Origin: Palsa-739 sp036512155
Lineage (GTDB): Bacteria; Actinomycetota; Thermoleophilia; Gaiellales; Gaiellaceae
Length of the DNA stretch: 64,000 nt
Direction of reading: 5' to 3'
Assembly (NCBI GenBank): GCA_036512155.1
Contig: DATCBD010000085.1
Span: forward strand, 62,001 to 126,000
Position numbers and translations under genes: made by a program. Each line of letters opens with the position of its first letter. Positions within the stretch are counted from its first letter, which is position 1. The notes under the pieces were generated by a model, which saw only the letters and a list, made by a program, of their open reading frames with translations, was not told the origin of the DNA and searched no databases. Below, in pieces: positions 25,002 to 33,753 of the stretch.

Positions 25002-26236
25002 ATCTGCCAGAGGCCGTCTTTGATGACGGCGACTTTCTTGCCCTTGGCCGTATAGCCGGTCACCTCGAAGTCGGGGCTGCCGATCATGACGTCGAGGTGG
25101 ACGGGCGACTCGTTCAGGGCGCGCGCAGGCTTCACCGAGCGTGTGCCGCCGAAGCCGGAGCCGAATGCGATGTGCGCCGTCGCGTTCTCGTCCAGCAGCG
25201 TGTCGAAGTACGTTCGGCCGCTCTGCCCGATACGCGACGTGGCGTCGACGAGCGCGACCTCGCCCAGCCGGCGGCCGTTCTTCTTCGGGTCGCTGTCGAT
25301 GTAGCCGGCGACGAAGTCGCGGTCGCCCTTGTTCGCGGCTTCGAGCCGGACGAGCCTGCCGCCGCGGAACTCCCCGCGCAAGCCTTCGATCAGCCGTCCT
25401 TGAAACGAGAGCGGGAACGTGCACGTGAACGTCCCTTCCGTCGCCGTCGCGTCCGGGCTCGTGAACGTCTCCTCGGTCGGCATGTTCGCCGCGATGGTCG
25501 CGCCAACGTGCGTCTTCTCGAGACCGCCGAGCCACTGCGTGCCGGGGACGAGGCGCAGGTCGAGTGCGGTGCCCGGACCGCGCAGCTCCACACGCGTGAG
25601 TGCGAGCCGCGTCAGCTTCTCCGAGCGGCGCACGATGCCGCGGCAATGATTGATCCATCCGGTCGAGCCGGGCCCGTCCGCGTCGGTGAGCCGGCAGAAG
25701 TGCAGCAGGTCCTGCGCGAGCTTCCGTTTCGCCTTCAGGACCGGCATCCGGGGGTAGACCTGGCCCGCCCAGTGATCGGTCGGCCAGCCGGCGATCGTCC
25801 AGCGCACGCGCATGGCGAGACTCGCGCGGCGGAACGCCTTCGTCTGGGCGCCCGCGCGCGCGTACTCCGTCATAATCCGTTTCTGCGGGATGCCGTCGAG
25901 GAAGCCGGGGTCGCTCTCGCCGCTGATGTAGATCTCCGCCGCGTCCGGCTTCATCAGCTCGCGCAGCCGCTGCTTGTGCCAGGGCGTGAGAACGCCGAGT
26001 GCGTCGGTACGGCCGTGGACGAGCCGCGCGCGCATGACGAGCGGATCCGAGTAGATGGCCTCGACGGCGTGTGCGCCTCCGCGATAGGCGGACGCCGCAA
26101 CGGCGACCATCAGCTCGCGGTGCGCAGGTGCGCCGCGGGCGACGATCGTGTCGCCGCGCTTGAGCGCGATGGACTTCGTGATCGCGTCCGCGTACCGCTC
26201 GAGCACCGCCGGCTCGAGAATCCCCCCGTCGTCCAC
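24998..26236 (-). CDS. M29-family metallo-aminopeptidase
   Basis: A 412-residue thermophilic-aminopeptidase (peptidase family M29) homologue. Conserved metal-centre blocks are visible: NMPTEETFTSPD, GEVALVD, YFDTLLDENATAHIAFGSGF and HLDVMIGSPDFEVTG. The family releases N-terminal residues with broad specificity using two metal ions. GTG 26236 lies 3 bases after the STAS gene stop, so the two probably form one transcript. It ends in CTAG shared with the PLD gene. Confidence 0.9.
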   Translation of the reverse strand: MDDGGILEPAVLERYADAITKSIALKRGDTIVARGAPAHRELMVAVAASAYRGGAHAVEAIYSDPLVMRARLVHGRTDALGVLTPWHKQRLRELMKPDAAEIYISGESDPGFLDGIPQKRIMTEYARAGAQTKAFRRASLAMRVRWTIAGWPTDHWAGQVYPRMPVLKAKRKLAQDLLHFCRLTDADGPGSTGWINHCRGIVRRSEKLTRLALTRVELRGPGTALDLRLVPGTQWLGGLEKTHVGATIAANMPTEETFTSPDATATEGTFTCTFPLSFQGRLIEGLRGEFRGGRLVRLEAANKGDRDFVAGYIDSDPKKNGRRLGEVALVDATSRIGQSGRTYFDTLLDENATAHIAFGSGFGGTRSVKPARALNESPVHLDVMIGSPDFEVTGYTAKGKKVAVIKDGLWQI

Positions 26237-26239
26237 GGG

Positions 26240-26641
26240 TCAGGACGCTAACGCTTCTTCGACCGTCGCGCTGAGGTTGAAGTGCCGGTCGAGCCCGGAG
26301 ACCTCGAGCGCGCGCCGCGCCTCGGCGCCGGGCGCGGCGAGGACGAACGCCTGCTTGTCCGTCATCCGGCTGCGGGCCTCGACGAGCACGCCGAGCGCGG
26401 TCGAGTCGATGAACTGCACCTCGCCGAGGTCGACGACGAGCCGTTGCGGATTCTCGTCCGAGCAGGCGACCAAGGTCTCGCGAACGTGGTGGGCGTTGTA
26501 GAGGTCGAGTTCCCCGGCCAGGCGCACGACGACGTTGCCGTCGCGCCGGTCGACGCCGGCGACGGGATCGACCCGGCCCCCCGGACTGCCCTCCACGACA
26601 GCGGATTCAACCACCAAACCACGCTCGTATGCTTGTTCCAT
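26240..26641 (-). CDS. STAS-domain protein (anti-sigma factor antagonist type)
   Basis: A 133-residue single STAS domain: VVVRLAGELDLYNAHHVRETL, then VVDLGEVQFIDSTALGVLV, with the Ser of DSTALG in the phosphorylation position of SpoIIAA/RsbV proteins. Such proteins bind and neutralise anti-sigma kinases; no RsbW-type kinase is encoded nearby, so the partner is elsewhere. ATG 26641 overlaps the divergent hpnC start codon. TTG or GTG codons 8-9 codons downstream are possible starts, since the domain begins near residue 33. Confidence 0.85.
   Translation of the reverse strand: MEQAYERGLVVESAVVEGSPGGRVDPVAGVDRRDGNVVVRLAGELDLYNAHHVRETLVACSDENPQRLVVDLGEVQFIDSTALGVLVEARSRMTDKQAFVLAAPGAEARRALEVSGLDRHFNLSATVEEALAS
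26606..26633 (+). promoter_or_regulatory. Leaderless promoter of the hopanoid operon
   Basis: TTCAAC (26606-26611) and TATGCT (26628-26633) are separated by 16 bases. The -10 ends 6 bases before the A of the hpnC ATG, and no SD sequence is present, so transcription probably begins at the start codon itself. The promoter lies inside the 5' coding part of the divergent STAS gene. Confidence 0.55.
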
Positions 26642-27446
26642 GGAAGTGGCCGAGGTCGCGGCCCGCGCGGCGGGCGAGAACTTCCCCGTCGGCTCGATCC
26701 TCTTTCCGCGCCGGCTGCGCCCGCACGTGCGCGCGCTCTACTGCTACGCGCGGCTCGTCGACGAGCTCGGCGACGCGTACGACGGAGACCGGCTGGCCGC
26801 CCTCGACGAGCTCGCGGGACAGGTCGAGCTGCTCTTCACCGGCCGCCCCACCTGGCCGGTGCTTCGCAACGTGCAGCCGACCGTGCGCGAGTTCGACCTG
26901 CCGCGGGAGCCGTTCGACCGGCTGATCGAGGCGAACCGCATCGACCAGCGCGTGTCCGAGTACGAGAGCTGGGACGACCTGAAGTGGTACTGCGTGCACT
27001 CGGCCGACCCGTGCGGGCGGCTCGTTCTCGGCGTGCTGCGGCGGCTCGACGATCCCGAGCTGGTGGCCGCGAGCGACTCGGTCTGCACCGGGCTGCAGCT
27101 CGTCAACTTCCTCCAGGACGTGCCGCGCGACCTCGGGCTCGGCCGCATCTATCTGCCCGCCGAGGATCGGCGCAGCTTCGGCGATCCGCCGCTCGACCGC
27201 GCAAACGGCGCGTTGACGGCGCTGCTTCGCTTCGAGGCGGAGCGCGCGGCGGGGCTGCTGGCGGCGGCGGACGTCCTCCGCGAGGGCATCGGCGGCCGCC
27301 TCGGCCGCGCGGTCGCGCTCTTCGGGCGCGGCGGCCTCGCGGCGCTCGACTCGCTCGAAGCCGCCGGCTGGGATCTCTTCACGCAGCGGCCGCGGCCGTC
27401 GCGGGCCCGGCTGGCGCGGGAGGCAGCGCTCACCCTCGTTCGATGA
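26640..27446 (+). CDS. hpnC: Hydroxysqualene synthase HpnC
   Basis: A 268-residue trans-isoprenyl synthase of the squalene/phytoene family. ENFPVGSILFPRRLRPHV at the N-terminus is typical of HpnC. The first Asp-rich motif is YARLVDELGD and the second is NFLQDVPRDLGLGRIYLP. In the HpnCDE route it converts presqualene diphosphate to hydroxysqualene. It is the first gene of a seven-gene operon with 4-19 base overlaps throughout. ATG 26640 has no SD and is probably leaderless. Confidence 0.93.
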   Translation: MEVAEVAARAAGENFPVGSILFPRRLRPHVRALYCYARLVDELGDAYDGDRLAALDELAGQVELLFTGRPTWPVLRNVQPTVREFDLPREPFDRLIEANRIDQRVSEYESWDDLKWYCVHSADPCGRLVLGVLRRLDDPELVAASDSVCTGLQLVNFLQDVPRDLGLGRIYLPAEDRRSFGDPPLDRANGALTALLRFEAERAAGLLAAADVLREGIGGRLGRAVALFGRGGLAALDSLEAAGWDLFTQRPRPSRARLAREAALTLVR

Positions 27447-28252
27447 GCACCACGGTCGAGCAGGCGTACGCGGAAGTACAGCGGGTCACACGCGCGCGCG
27501 CGAAGAACTTCGCGTACGGGATCATGGTCTTGCCGCGTCCCAAACGCCGCGCCATCGCCGCGATCTACGCCTTTGCGCGCGAGGTGGACGACGTCGCCGA
27601 CGGCGACGCTCCGGTGGACGAGAAGCGTGCGCGACTCGAAGCGCTGCGCGAGGCGCTCGACGATCCTCCCGCGACCGCGATGCATGTCGCGCTCACGGAT
27701 GCGCGCGCACGCTTCGGCATTCCGCGCGCTGCGCTCTCCGCGCTCGTCGACGGCGGCCTGCAGGATCTCGTCAAGACGCGGTACGCGACCTTCGACGAGC
27801 TGCGCGCGTATTGCGAGAAGGTCGCCGGCGCCGTGGGCGTCGCGTGCGTCGCGGTGTATGGAAGCGATGACGTTGAGCGCGCGCAAACGCTCGGCATCGC
27901 GCTCCAGCTGATCAACATCATGCGCGACGTCGACGAGGACAGGACGCTCGGCCGCGTCTATCTGCCGCAGGACGAGCTCGATCGTTTCGTCGTGCACGAG
28001 CCCGCCGTCGGCCCAGAGTGGCGGGAGCTGATGGCGTTCCAGGCAGCACGTGCGCGCGTGCATCTGGATGAAGGGCTGCACCTGCTCGACTCGCTCGACC
28101 GGCGCAGCGCGCTCTGCGTGGCGACGTTCGCGGGGCTCTATCGCGGCCAGCTCGACCGGATGGAGGCGAACGGCTTCGATGTGTTCTCCGCGTCGTGCCG
28201 GCTGTCGACCCCGGCGAAGCTCGCTGTCGTCGCGCGCGGGATATTGAGATGA
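27443..28252 (+). CDS. hpnD: Presqualene diphosphate synthase HpnD
   Basis: A 269-residue squalene/phytoene synthase paralogue. It keeps both Mg-binding motifs (REVDDVADGD near residue 45 and NIMRDVDEDRTLGRVYLP near residue 155). It condenses two farnesyl diphosphates to presqualene diphosphate, the HpnC substrate. ATG overlaps the hpnC stop (ATGA). Length is usual for the family. Confidence 0.93.
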   Translation: MSTTVEQAYAEVQRVTRARAKNFAYGIMVLPRPKRRAIAAIYAFAREVDDVADGDAPVDEKRARLEALREALDDPPATAMHVALTDARARFGIPRAALSALVDGGLQDLVKTRYATFDELRAYCEKVAGAVGVACVAVYGSDDVERAQTLGIALQLINIMRDVDEDRTLGRVYLPQDELDRFVVHEPAVGPEWRELMAFQAARARVHLDEGLHLLDSLDRRSALCVATFAGLYRGQLDRMEANGFDVFSASCRLSTPAKLAVVARGILR

Positions 28253-29475
28253 AGGTGGCGGTTGTGGGCGGCGGGCTCGCGGGCCTCGCCGCCGCGCTCG
28301 ACCTCGTCGACGCCGGTGTGGACGTCACGGTGCACGAGTCGCGACCGACGCTCGGAGGCGCGGTGCAGACGCTGCCCGAGCGCGACGGCGATCCGCAGCC
28401 GCCGCCGGACAACGGCCAGCACATCGGGCTCGGATGCTTCACGGAGTACCTCCGCTTCCTCGATCGGATCGGAGAAGGCAGCTCCGTGCTGCGCAAGCGG
28501 CTCGCGCTGCCGGTGCTGGATGAGCAGGCGCGGCGCTCGGACATCTCGCCGAGTCTTTCGGCGCTCCTGCGGTACGGGCACGTGCCGCTGCGCGACCGCG
28601 TGCGCATCCCGATCGTCACTGCTCGCTGCCGCACCGCGAAGCCGCGGCCGGGCGAGACCTTCGGCGACCTGCTCCGCCGGCTCGGTACGAGCGATGCCGC
28701 AGTCGACCGTTTTTGGGATGTGTTCATCCGGCCCGCGCTCAACCTGCGCACGGACGAGGTCGATCCCGAAGCGGGCCTCTTCACCGTCCGCACGGCGCTG
28801 CTCGGCCCGCGCGCCAACTCGGATCTCGTCCTGCCCCTGAAGCCGCTCGGCTGGATGCACGGCGACGCCGCCGGCCGCGTGCTCGGCGACCGTGTGTGTC
28901 TCGATGAACGGATCGAGTCGTTGGACGACCTGGACGCGGACGCGATCGTGGTCGCGGTCCCGCCGGGCGAGTCGGCGCGCCTGCTCGGGGAGCCGGACCC
29001 AGGGCTCGAGAGCTCGCCCATCGTGTCCGTGCACCTGCTCTTCGACCGCCCGATCCTGAACGTGCCGGTTGCCGGGCTGCTCGGCTCGGACGCGCACTGG
29101 GTGTTCGATCGCGGCGCCCTCACCGGCCACGCGGCGCCCGACGGTGGCCAGTACCTGACGGTGGTTGCCAGCGGCGTCCCGGAGTTGATGGACGTCCGCG
29201 GCCGCGAGCTCGTCGACCGCATGGCCGCGCAGCTGACGGAACGACTCGGAGCCGCGGAGCTCGTGTGGTCGCGGGTCAGCCGCGAGCCGTACGCGACCAT
29301 CGCGCTGCGGCCCGGCCTGGTCCGCCCGGGCGTCGAGACCCGGCGGCCCAACGCCGTGCGCGCGGGCGCGTGGACGGACACGGGCTGGCCGGCGACGATG
29401 GAGAGCGCGGTGCGAAGCGGACGCGCGGCGGCTCAGCACCTCTTGAGCAAGGTTCCTGCAACAGTCTCAGTGTGA
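28249..29475 (+). CDS. hpnE: Hydroxysqualene dehydroxylase HpnE (FAD)
   Basis: A 408-residue FAD-dependent amine-oxidase/desaturase-like protein starting MKVAVVGGGLAGLAAALDL (dinucleotide fold), with the substrate-domain pattern GLGCFTEYLRFLDRIGE and a C-terminal flavin site (GAWTDTGWPATMESAVRSG). It reduces hydroxysqualene to squalene in the HpnCDE pathway. The start overlaps hpnD by ATGA, and its GTGA end overlaps shc. Confidence 0.92.
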   Translation: MKVAVVGGGLAGLAAALDLVDAGVDVTVHESRPTLGGAVQTLPERDGDPQPPPDNGQHIGLGCFTEYLRFLDRIGEGSSVLRKRLALPVLDEQARRSDISPSLSALLRYGHVPLRDRVRIPIVTARCRTAKPRPGETFGDLLRRLGTSDAAVDRFWDVFIRPALNLRTDEVDPEAGLFTVRTALLGPRANSDLVLPLKPLGWMHGDAAGRVLGDRVCLDERIESLDDLDADAIVVAVPPGESARLLGEPDPGLESSPIVSVHLLFDRPILNVPVAGLLGSDAHWVFDRGALTGHAAPDGGQYLTVVASGVPELMDVRGRELVDRMAAQLTERLGAAELVWSRVSREPYATIALRPGLVRPGVETRRPNAVRAGAWTDTGWPATMESAVRSGRAAAQHLLSKVPATVSV

Positions 29476-31256
29476 GTGCAACACAGGAGCTGACCGCCCT
29501 CGACGAAGCCATCGACCGCGGGACGCGGCGACTGCTCGAGCTTCAGCGGCCGGACGGGATCTGGGTCGGCGAGCTCGAGTCGAACGTGACCATGACGGCG
29601 CAGCACCTGTTCTGGAACCACGCGCTCGGGCTGCGCACGCCCGACCTCGATCGCCGCATCGCGAACGAACTGCTGGCGCGCATGCGCGACGACGGCACGT
29701 GGTCGATCTGGTTCGAAGGGCCTCCCGATCTCTCCACCTCGCTCGAGGCGTATGTCGCGCTGCGCATGTGCGGCGTCGATCCCGGCCCGCAGGCGCTCGC
29801 ATACATTCAGCGCGAGGGCGGAATCCCGAAAGCGCGGTTGTTCACCAAGTATTTCCTCGCCCTCTTAGGACAGTGGCCGTGGCAGCGAATCGTGCCGATC
29901 CCGCCCGAGTTCGTGCTGCTCCCGCCGGGCGGCCGGTTCTCGATCTACGACTTCGCCTGCTGGGCGCGACAGACGTTCGTCGCGCTCTCGCTCGCGCAGT
30001 CGCTGCGTCCGGTACGGCCGATCGACGTCGACCTGCGTTCGATCGGCGCCATTCCCGGAGGCACCCGGCGGCCACTGCGTCGCGATCCGCTGCGGCGCCG
30101 CGCGCAGGCACGTGCGGAGCAATGGATCCGCGCACGGCAGGAAGCGGACGGATCGTGGGGCGGGATCCAGCCCCCGTGGGTGTGGGGGATCATCGCGCTG
30201 AACGCGCTCGGCTACGGCCTCGAGGATCCGACGCTGCGGAGGGCGGTCGAAGGCTGGCAGGCATTCATGGTCGAGGACGGCGACCGCCTCCGCCCGGAGG
30301 CGTGCCAGTCGCCTGTGTGGGACACGGCGCTCGCCGTGCTCGCGCTGCGCGCATGCGGCGTCCCCGCCGACCACCCACAGCTCGTGCAGGCGGGCGCGTA
30401 CCTCCTGCGCGAAGAGGTGACGGTGAAGGGCGACTGGTCGATCCGCGTTCCCGATCTCGCGCCGGGAGGCTGGGCGTTCGAGTACGAGAACGACAACTAC
30501 CCGGACATCGACGACGCGGCCGTCGTCCCGCTCGCGCTGCGCACGCTCGGCATCGGCGACGACGCCGTCCGCCGGAGCCTCGACTGGGTCGTCGGCATGC
30601 AGTCGCGCGACGGCGGCTGGGGCGCGTTCGACGTCGACAACAGCGCGATGTGGCTGTACAAGATCCCGTTCTGCGACTTCGGCAAGGTCACGGACGAGCC
30701 GAGCTCCGACGTCACTGCGCACGCGCTCGAGGTGCTTGCGCCGGAGGGCCATGCTCCGGCCGTCGAGCGCGGGCTGAAGTGGCTGCTCAGCGAGCAGGAG
30801 CCGGACGGCTCCTGGTTCGGCCGCTGGGGCGTCAACCACCTGTACGGCACCGGCGCCGCGCTGCCCGCGCTCGAGGCATGCGGCATCCCCTCGGACCATC
30901 CTGCGATGCGCCGCGCCGTCGCGTGGCTTGACTCGGTCCAGCAGGAGAGCGGCGGCTTCGGCGAGGACATCCGCTCGTACGCCGACCCGGCATGGCGCGG
31001 GCGCGCGTCGTTCGCCACTCCCTCGCAGACTGCGTGGGCGCTCCTCGGGTACGTGGCCGCAGGAAACGCTGAGGATAGAAGCGCGAAGAGGGCGGCAGAT
31101 TATCTTTGCGCTGTCCAGCGTCCCGACGGCGATTGGGACGAGGAGCACTTCACCGGCACCGGTTTCCCGCTCGACTTCATGATCCGCTACCACCTGTACC
31201 GCATCAACTTCCCATTGCTCGCGCTGGGTCGACTGAGAGAGAGGCTTTCCGAATGA
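29472..31256 (+). CDS. shc: Squalene-hopene cyclase
   Basis: A 594-residue triterpene cyclase (HpnF), somewhat shorter than the ~630 usual. The catalytic D-x-D-D motif is D345-I-D-D348 in NYPDIDDAAVVPLAL. Several QW repeats are present (LQRPDGIWVGEL, RQEADGSWGG, MQSRDGGWGAFD, EQEPDGSWFGRW, VQRPDGDWDEE). It cyclises squalene to hopene/hopanol at the membrane. GTG start overlaps hpnE. The C-terminal membrane-facing block GTGFPLDFMIRYHLYRINFP is intact. Confidence 0.95.
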   Translation: MSATQELTALDEAIDRGTRRLLELQRPDGIWVGELESNVTMTAQHLFWNHALGLRTPDLDRRIANELLARMRDDGTWSIWFEGPPDLSTSLEAYVALRMCGVDPGPQALAYIQREGGIPKARLFTKYFLALLGQWPWQRIVPIPPEFVLLPPGGRFSIYDFACWARQTFVALSLAQSLRPVRPIDVDLRSIGAIPGGTRRPLRRDPLRRRAQARAEQWIRARQEADGSWGGIQPPWVWGIIALNALGYGLEDPTLRRAVEGWQAFMVEDGDRLRPEACQSPVWDTALAVLALRACGVPADHPQLVQAGAYLLREEVTVKGDWSIRVPDLAPGGWAFEYENDNYPDIDDAAVVPLALRTLGIGDDAVRRSLDWVVGMQSRDGGWGAFDVDNSAMWLYKIPFCDFGKVTDEPSSDVTAHALEVLAPEGHAPAVERGLKWLLSEQEPDGSWFGRWGVNHLYGTGAALPALEACGIPSDHPAMRRAVAWLDSVQQESGGFGEDIRSYADPAWRGRASFATPSQTAWALLGYVAAGNAEDRSAKRAADYLCAVQRPDGDWDEEHFTGTGFPLDFMIRYHLYRINFPLLALGRLRERLSE

Positions 31257-32257
31257 AGTTCCCGCTGCAGTCCACCGTTTCGATCGGCAAGTACGTCGCG
31301 ACCCAGCAGCGCAAGGGCGAGCGCTATCCGCTCGTCCTCATGCTCGAGCCGACGCTCGCGTGCAACATCGCCTGCATCGGCTGCGGGAAGATCCGCGAGT
31401 ACGAGTCGAATCGCGCGCGGCTGACGGTGGAGGAGTGCCTCGACTCCGGGCTCCAATGCCCGGCGCCCGTCGTCTCGATCTGCGGCGGCGAGCCCCTCGT
31501 CTACAAGGGGATCGAAGAGGTCGCCGCAGGGATGATCGCGATGGGCAAGACGGTCGAGCTGTGCACGAACGCGCTCCGGCTCGAGCAGTGCCTCGACTGG
31601 TTCGAGCCGTCGCCCCGCATGACGTTCGTCGTCCATCTCGACGGCATGCGCGAGATCCACGACTACGTGTGCGACTACCCCGGCCTCTGGGACGTCGCCG
31701 TCGACGCGATCAAGACGGCGCGTACCCGCGGCTTCCGCGTCACGACGAACACCACGATCTTCAAGGAGACCGAGGTGGGCGACGTGATCGAGATGATGCG
31801 CTACCTCACCGACGAGGTCGGCATCGACGGGATGCTCGTCGCGCCCGGTTACCAGTACTCGCAGATCGACCCGAACCTGACGATGACGCGGTCGGAGCAC
31901 GAAGTGAAGTTCCGCGCCATCCGCGCCGCCGTGCGCAAGCACGGCTATCGCTGGATCGCGACGCCGATCTACCAGGACTTCCTCACCGGCGAGCGGAAGC
32001 TCTCGTGCGCGCCGTGGGGCTCGATCACGCGGAACCCGTACGGCTGGAAGGGCCCGTGCTACCTCCTCACCGACGGCATCTTCCCGACGTACGAGGCGCT
32101 GCTCGAGGGGATGGACTGGGACGCGTACGGCCCCGGCAACGATCCGCGCTGCGAGCACTGCGGCATCCATTCCGGCTTCGAGCCGTCGTCCGCGTTCGAG
32201 TCGTCGAAGAGCCTCAAGGAGACCGTCCGGAGCATGGCGTGGACGCTGACCGGCTGA
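31253..32257 (+). CDS. hpnH: Adenosylhopane synthase HpnH (radical SAM)
   Basis: A 334-residue radical SAM enzyme with the [4Fe-4S] motif C37-x3-C41-x2-C44 (CNIACIGC) and the GGEP motif of SAM binding. It adds a 5'-deoxyadenosyl radical to diploptene to give adenosylhopane, the first step of hopanoid side-chain assembly. A C-terminal Cys pair (CEHCGIH) is also conserved. ATG overlaps the shc stop (ATGA). Confidence 0.95.
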   Translation: MKFPLQSTVSIGKYVATQQRKGERYPLVLMLEPTLACNIACIGCGKIREYESNRARLTVEECLDSGLQCPAPVVSICGGEPLVYKGIEEVAAGMIAMGKTVELCTNALRLEQCLDWFEPSPRMTFVVHLDGMREIHDYVCDYPGLWDVAVDAIKTARTRGFRVTTNTTIFKETEVGDVIEMMRYLTDEVGIDGMLVAPGYQYSQIDPNLTMTRSEHEVKFRAIRAAVRKHGYRWIATPIYQDFLTGERKLSCAPWGSITRNPYGWKGPCYLLTDGIFPTYEALLEGMDWDAYGPGNDPRCEHCGIHSGFEPSSAFESSKSLKETVRSMAWTLTG

Positions 32258-32808
32258 CCTTCGCGTGCGCATTGCCGGCCGAGCGCCGGGCGGCGAAGAA
32301 GCTGGGGCGGACGATGCTCGTCGGGATGGCGTGCGCGCACGGCGTGCCCGAGCAGGACGTCGTCTCGTTCGGCATCGCCGGCTCGCTGCGCGACGACCTT
32401 CCGGTCGGCACGGTGATCGACGCGACGCGCGTCGTCGACGAGTCCGGCTCCGTCCTCTGGGAGGGGCGGCCGCTCGGCGTGCGGGGCGCGCGGGAGGGAA
32501 CGATCCTCGGCGCCGCGGCGATCATCGACGACCCGGCGGAGCGCGCGAGGCTGCGCGTGAGCACCGGGGCCGACGCAGTGGACATGGAATCCGGCGTCTA
32601 CGCGCGGGCGGGGCATCTCGCCGGCTGCGTCCGCGCCGTGAGCGACACGCCGGGCCGACAGCTTGGCCCGCTCGTGCATGCGTTCCGCGCGGACGGGAGC
32701 GTCGCGCCACTCGGACTCGCGCGTGCGTTCATCACGTCTCCCCGCGAATCGTTCCGCGCCGTGCGCGACGTGCACACCGCACTGAACGCACTCGGGAGCG
32801 TCGCGTGA
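32239..32808 (+). CDS. hpnG: Hopanoid-associated phosphorylase HpnG
   Basis: A 189-residue protein of the purine/uridine phosphorylase-MTA nucleosidase superfamily. It shows SFGIAGSLRDDLPVGTVI and the base/ribose-binding VDMESGVYARAG. In the hopanoid pathway HpnG removes adenine from adenosylhopane to yield phosphoribohopane. GTG 32239 lies 19 bases inside hpnH. The protein is shorter than most HpnG proteins, chiefly in its N-terminal half. Assignment rests on context plus the superfamily motifs. Confidence 0.82.
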   Translation: MDADRLTFACALPAERRAAKKLGRTMLVGMACAHGVPEQDVVSFGIAGSLRDDLPVGTVIDATRVVDESGSVLWEGRPLGVRGAREGTILGAAAIIDDPAERARLRVSTGADAVDMESGVYARAGHLAGCVRAVSDTPGRQLGPLVHAFRADGSVAPLGLARAFITSPRESFRAVRDVHTALNALGSVA

Positions 32809-33749
32809 GCGGCAAGCGTGTCCTGCTCGCTGCGCCGCGCTCGTTCTGCGCCGGCGTCGACCGCGCCATCGAGATCGTCGAGCGGCTGCTGGAGCAGAAC
32901 GGCCCGCCGGTGTACGTCCGCCACCAGATCGTGCACAACGAGCACGTCGTCCGCCGCCTCGAGCGGCTCGGCGCCGTCTTCGTGGAGGACGAGTCGGAGA
33001 TCCCCGAGGGCGAGGTCTGCGTGTTGTCCGCGCACGGTGTCGCTCCGTCGGTGAAGGAGAACGCGGAGGCGCGCGGTCTCAAGGTCGTCGACGCGACGTG
33101 CCCGCTCGTGAACAAGGTGCACGCCGAGGCGCGCACGTACGCAGACAGCGGCCATCTCGTCGCGCTGGTCGGCCACGCCAACCATGTCGAGGTGATCGGC
33201 ACGCTCGGCGAGCGTCCGGAGTCGACCGTCGTCGTCGAGACGCCCGAGCAGGCACGTGCGCTCCCGACCGACCGGCCCATCGCGGTGATCACGCAGACGA
33301 CGCTGTCGCTCGACGACGTCGCGCCGATCGTCGACGCGCTCTCCGACCACGTGGGCGGCTCGCTGCGGCGCCCGCACGCGGACGACATCTGTTATGCGAC
33401 GCAGAACCGGCAGGACGCGGTCAAGGAGATGGTCGAGCTCGGTGCGACGCTCATCTTCGTCATCGGCTCCGAGAACAGCTCGAACGCGCAGCGGCTCGTC
33501 GAGGTTGCGAAGTCCGCAGGCGCGGAGGCGACGCTCGTCGACGGCGAGAGCCCACTCGACGCCGATCTCCTCGACGGGCACACGACGGTCGGCCTCACCG
33601 CCGGCGCGTCCACGCCCGAGGAGCTCGTGCGTGCCACAGCCGACCGACTCGCCGCCTGCGGCTACGACACGCTCGAGGAGATCACCGTCGCGCGCGAGGA
33701 CGTGCACTTCCGCCTGCCGAGGGAGGTGGCCACGGCCTACGGCCCTTAG
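32805..33749 (+). CDS. ispH: 4-hydroxy-3-methylbut-2-enyl diphosphate reductase
   Basis: A 314-residue last enzyme of the MEP isoprenoid pathway, producing IPP and DMAPP, the precursors of squalene. The three [4Fe-4S] ligands are C15 (PRSFCAGVDRAIEIVE), C99 (DATCPLVNKVH) and C196 (DDICYATQNRQDAV). VIGSENSSNAQRLVE and GLTAGASTPEELV are further signatures. GTG start overlaps hpnG (GTGA). Its place at the operon end ties precursor supply to hopanoid synthesis. Confidence 0.96.
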   Translation: MSGKRVLLAAPRSFCAGVDRAIEIVERLLEQNGPPVYVRHQIVHNEHVVRRLERLGAVFVEDESEIPEGEVCVLSAHGVAPSVKENAEARGLKVVDATCPLVNKVHAEARTYADSGHLVALVGHANHVEVIGTLGERPESTVVVETPEQARALPTDRPIAVITQTTLSLDDVAPIVDALSDHVGGSLRRPHADDICYATQNRQDAVKEMVELGATLIFVIGSENSSNAQRLVEVAKSAGAEATLVDGESPLDADLLDGHTTVGLTAGASTPEELVRATADRLAACGYDTLEEITVAREDVHFRLPREVATAYGP

Positions 33750-33753
33750 TCAC

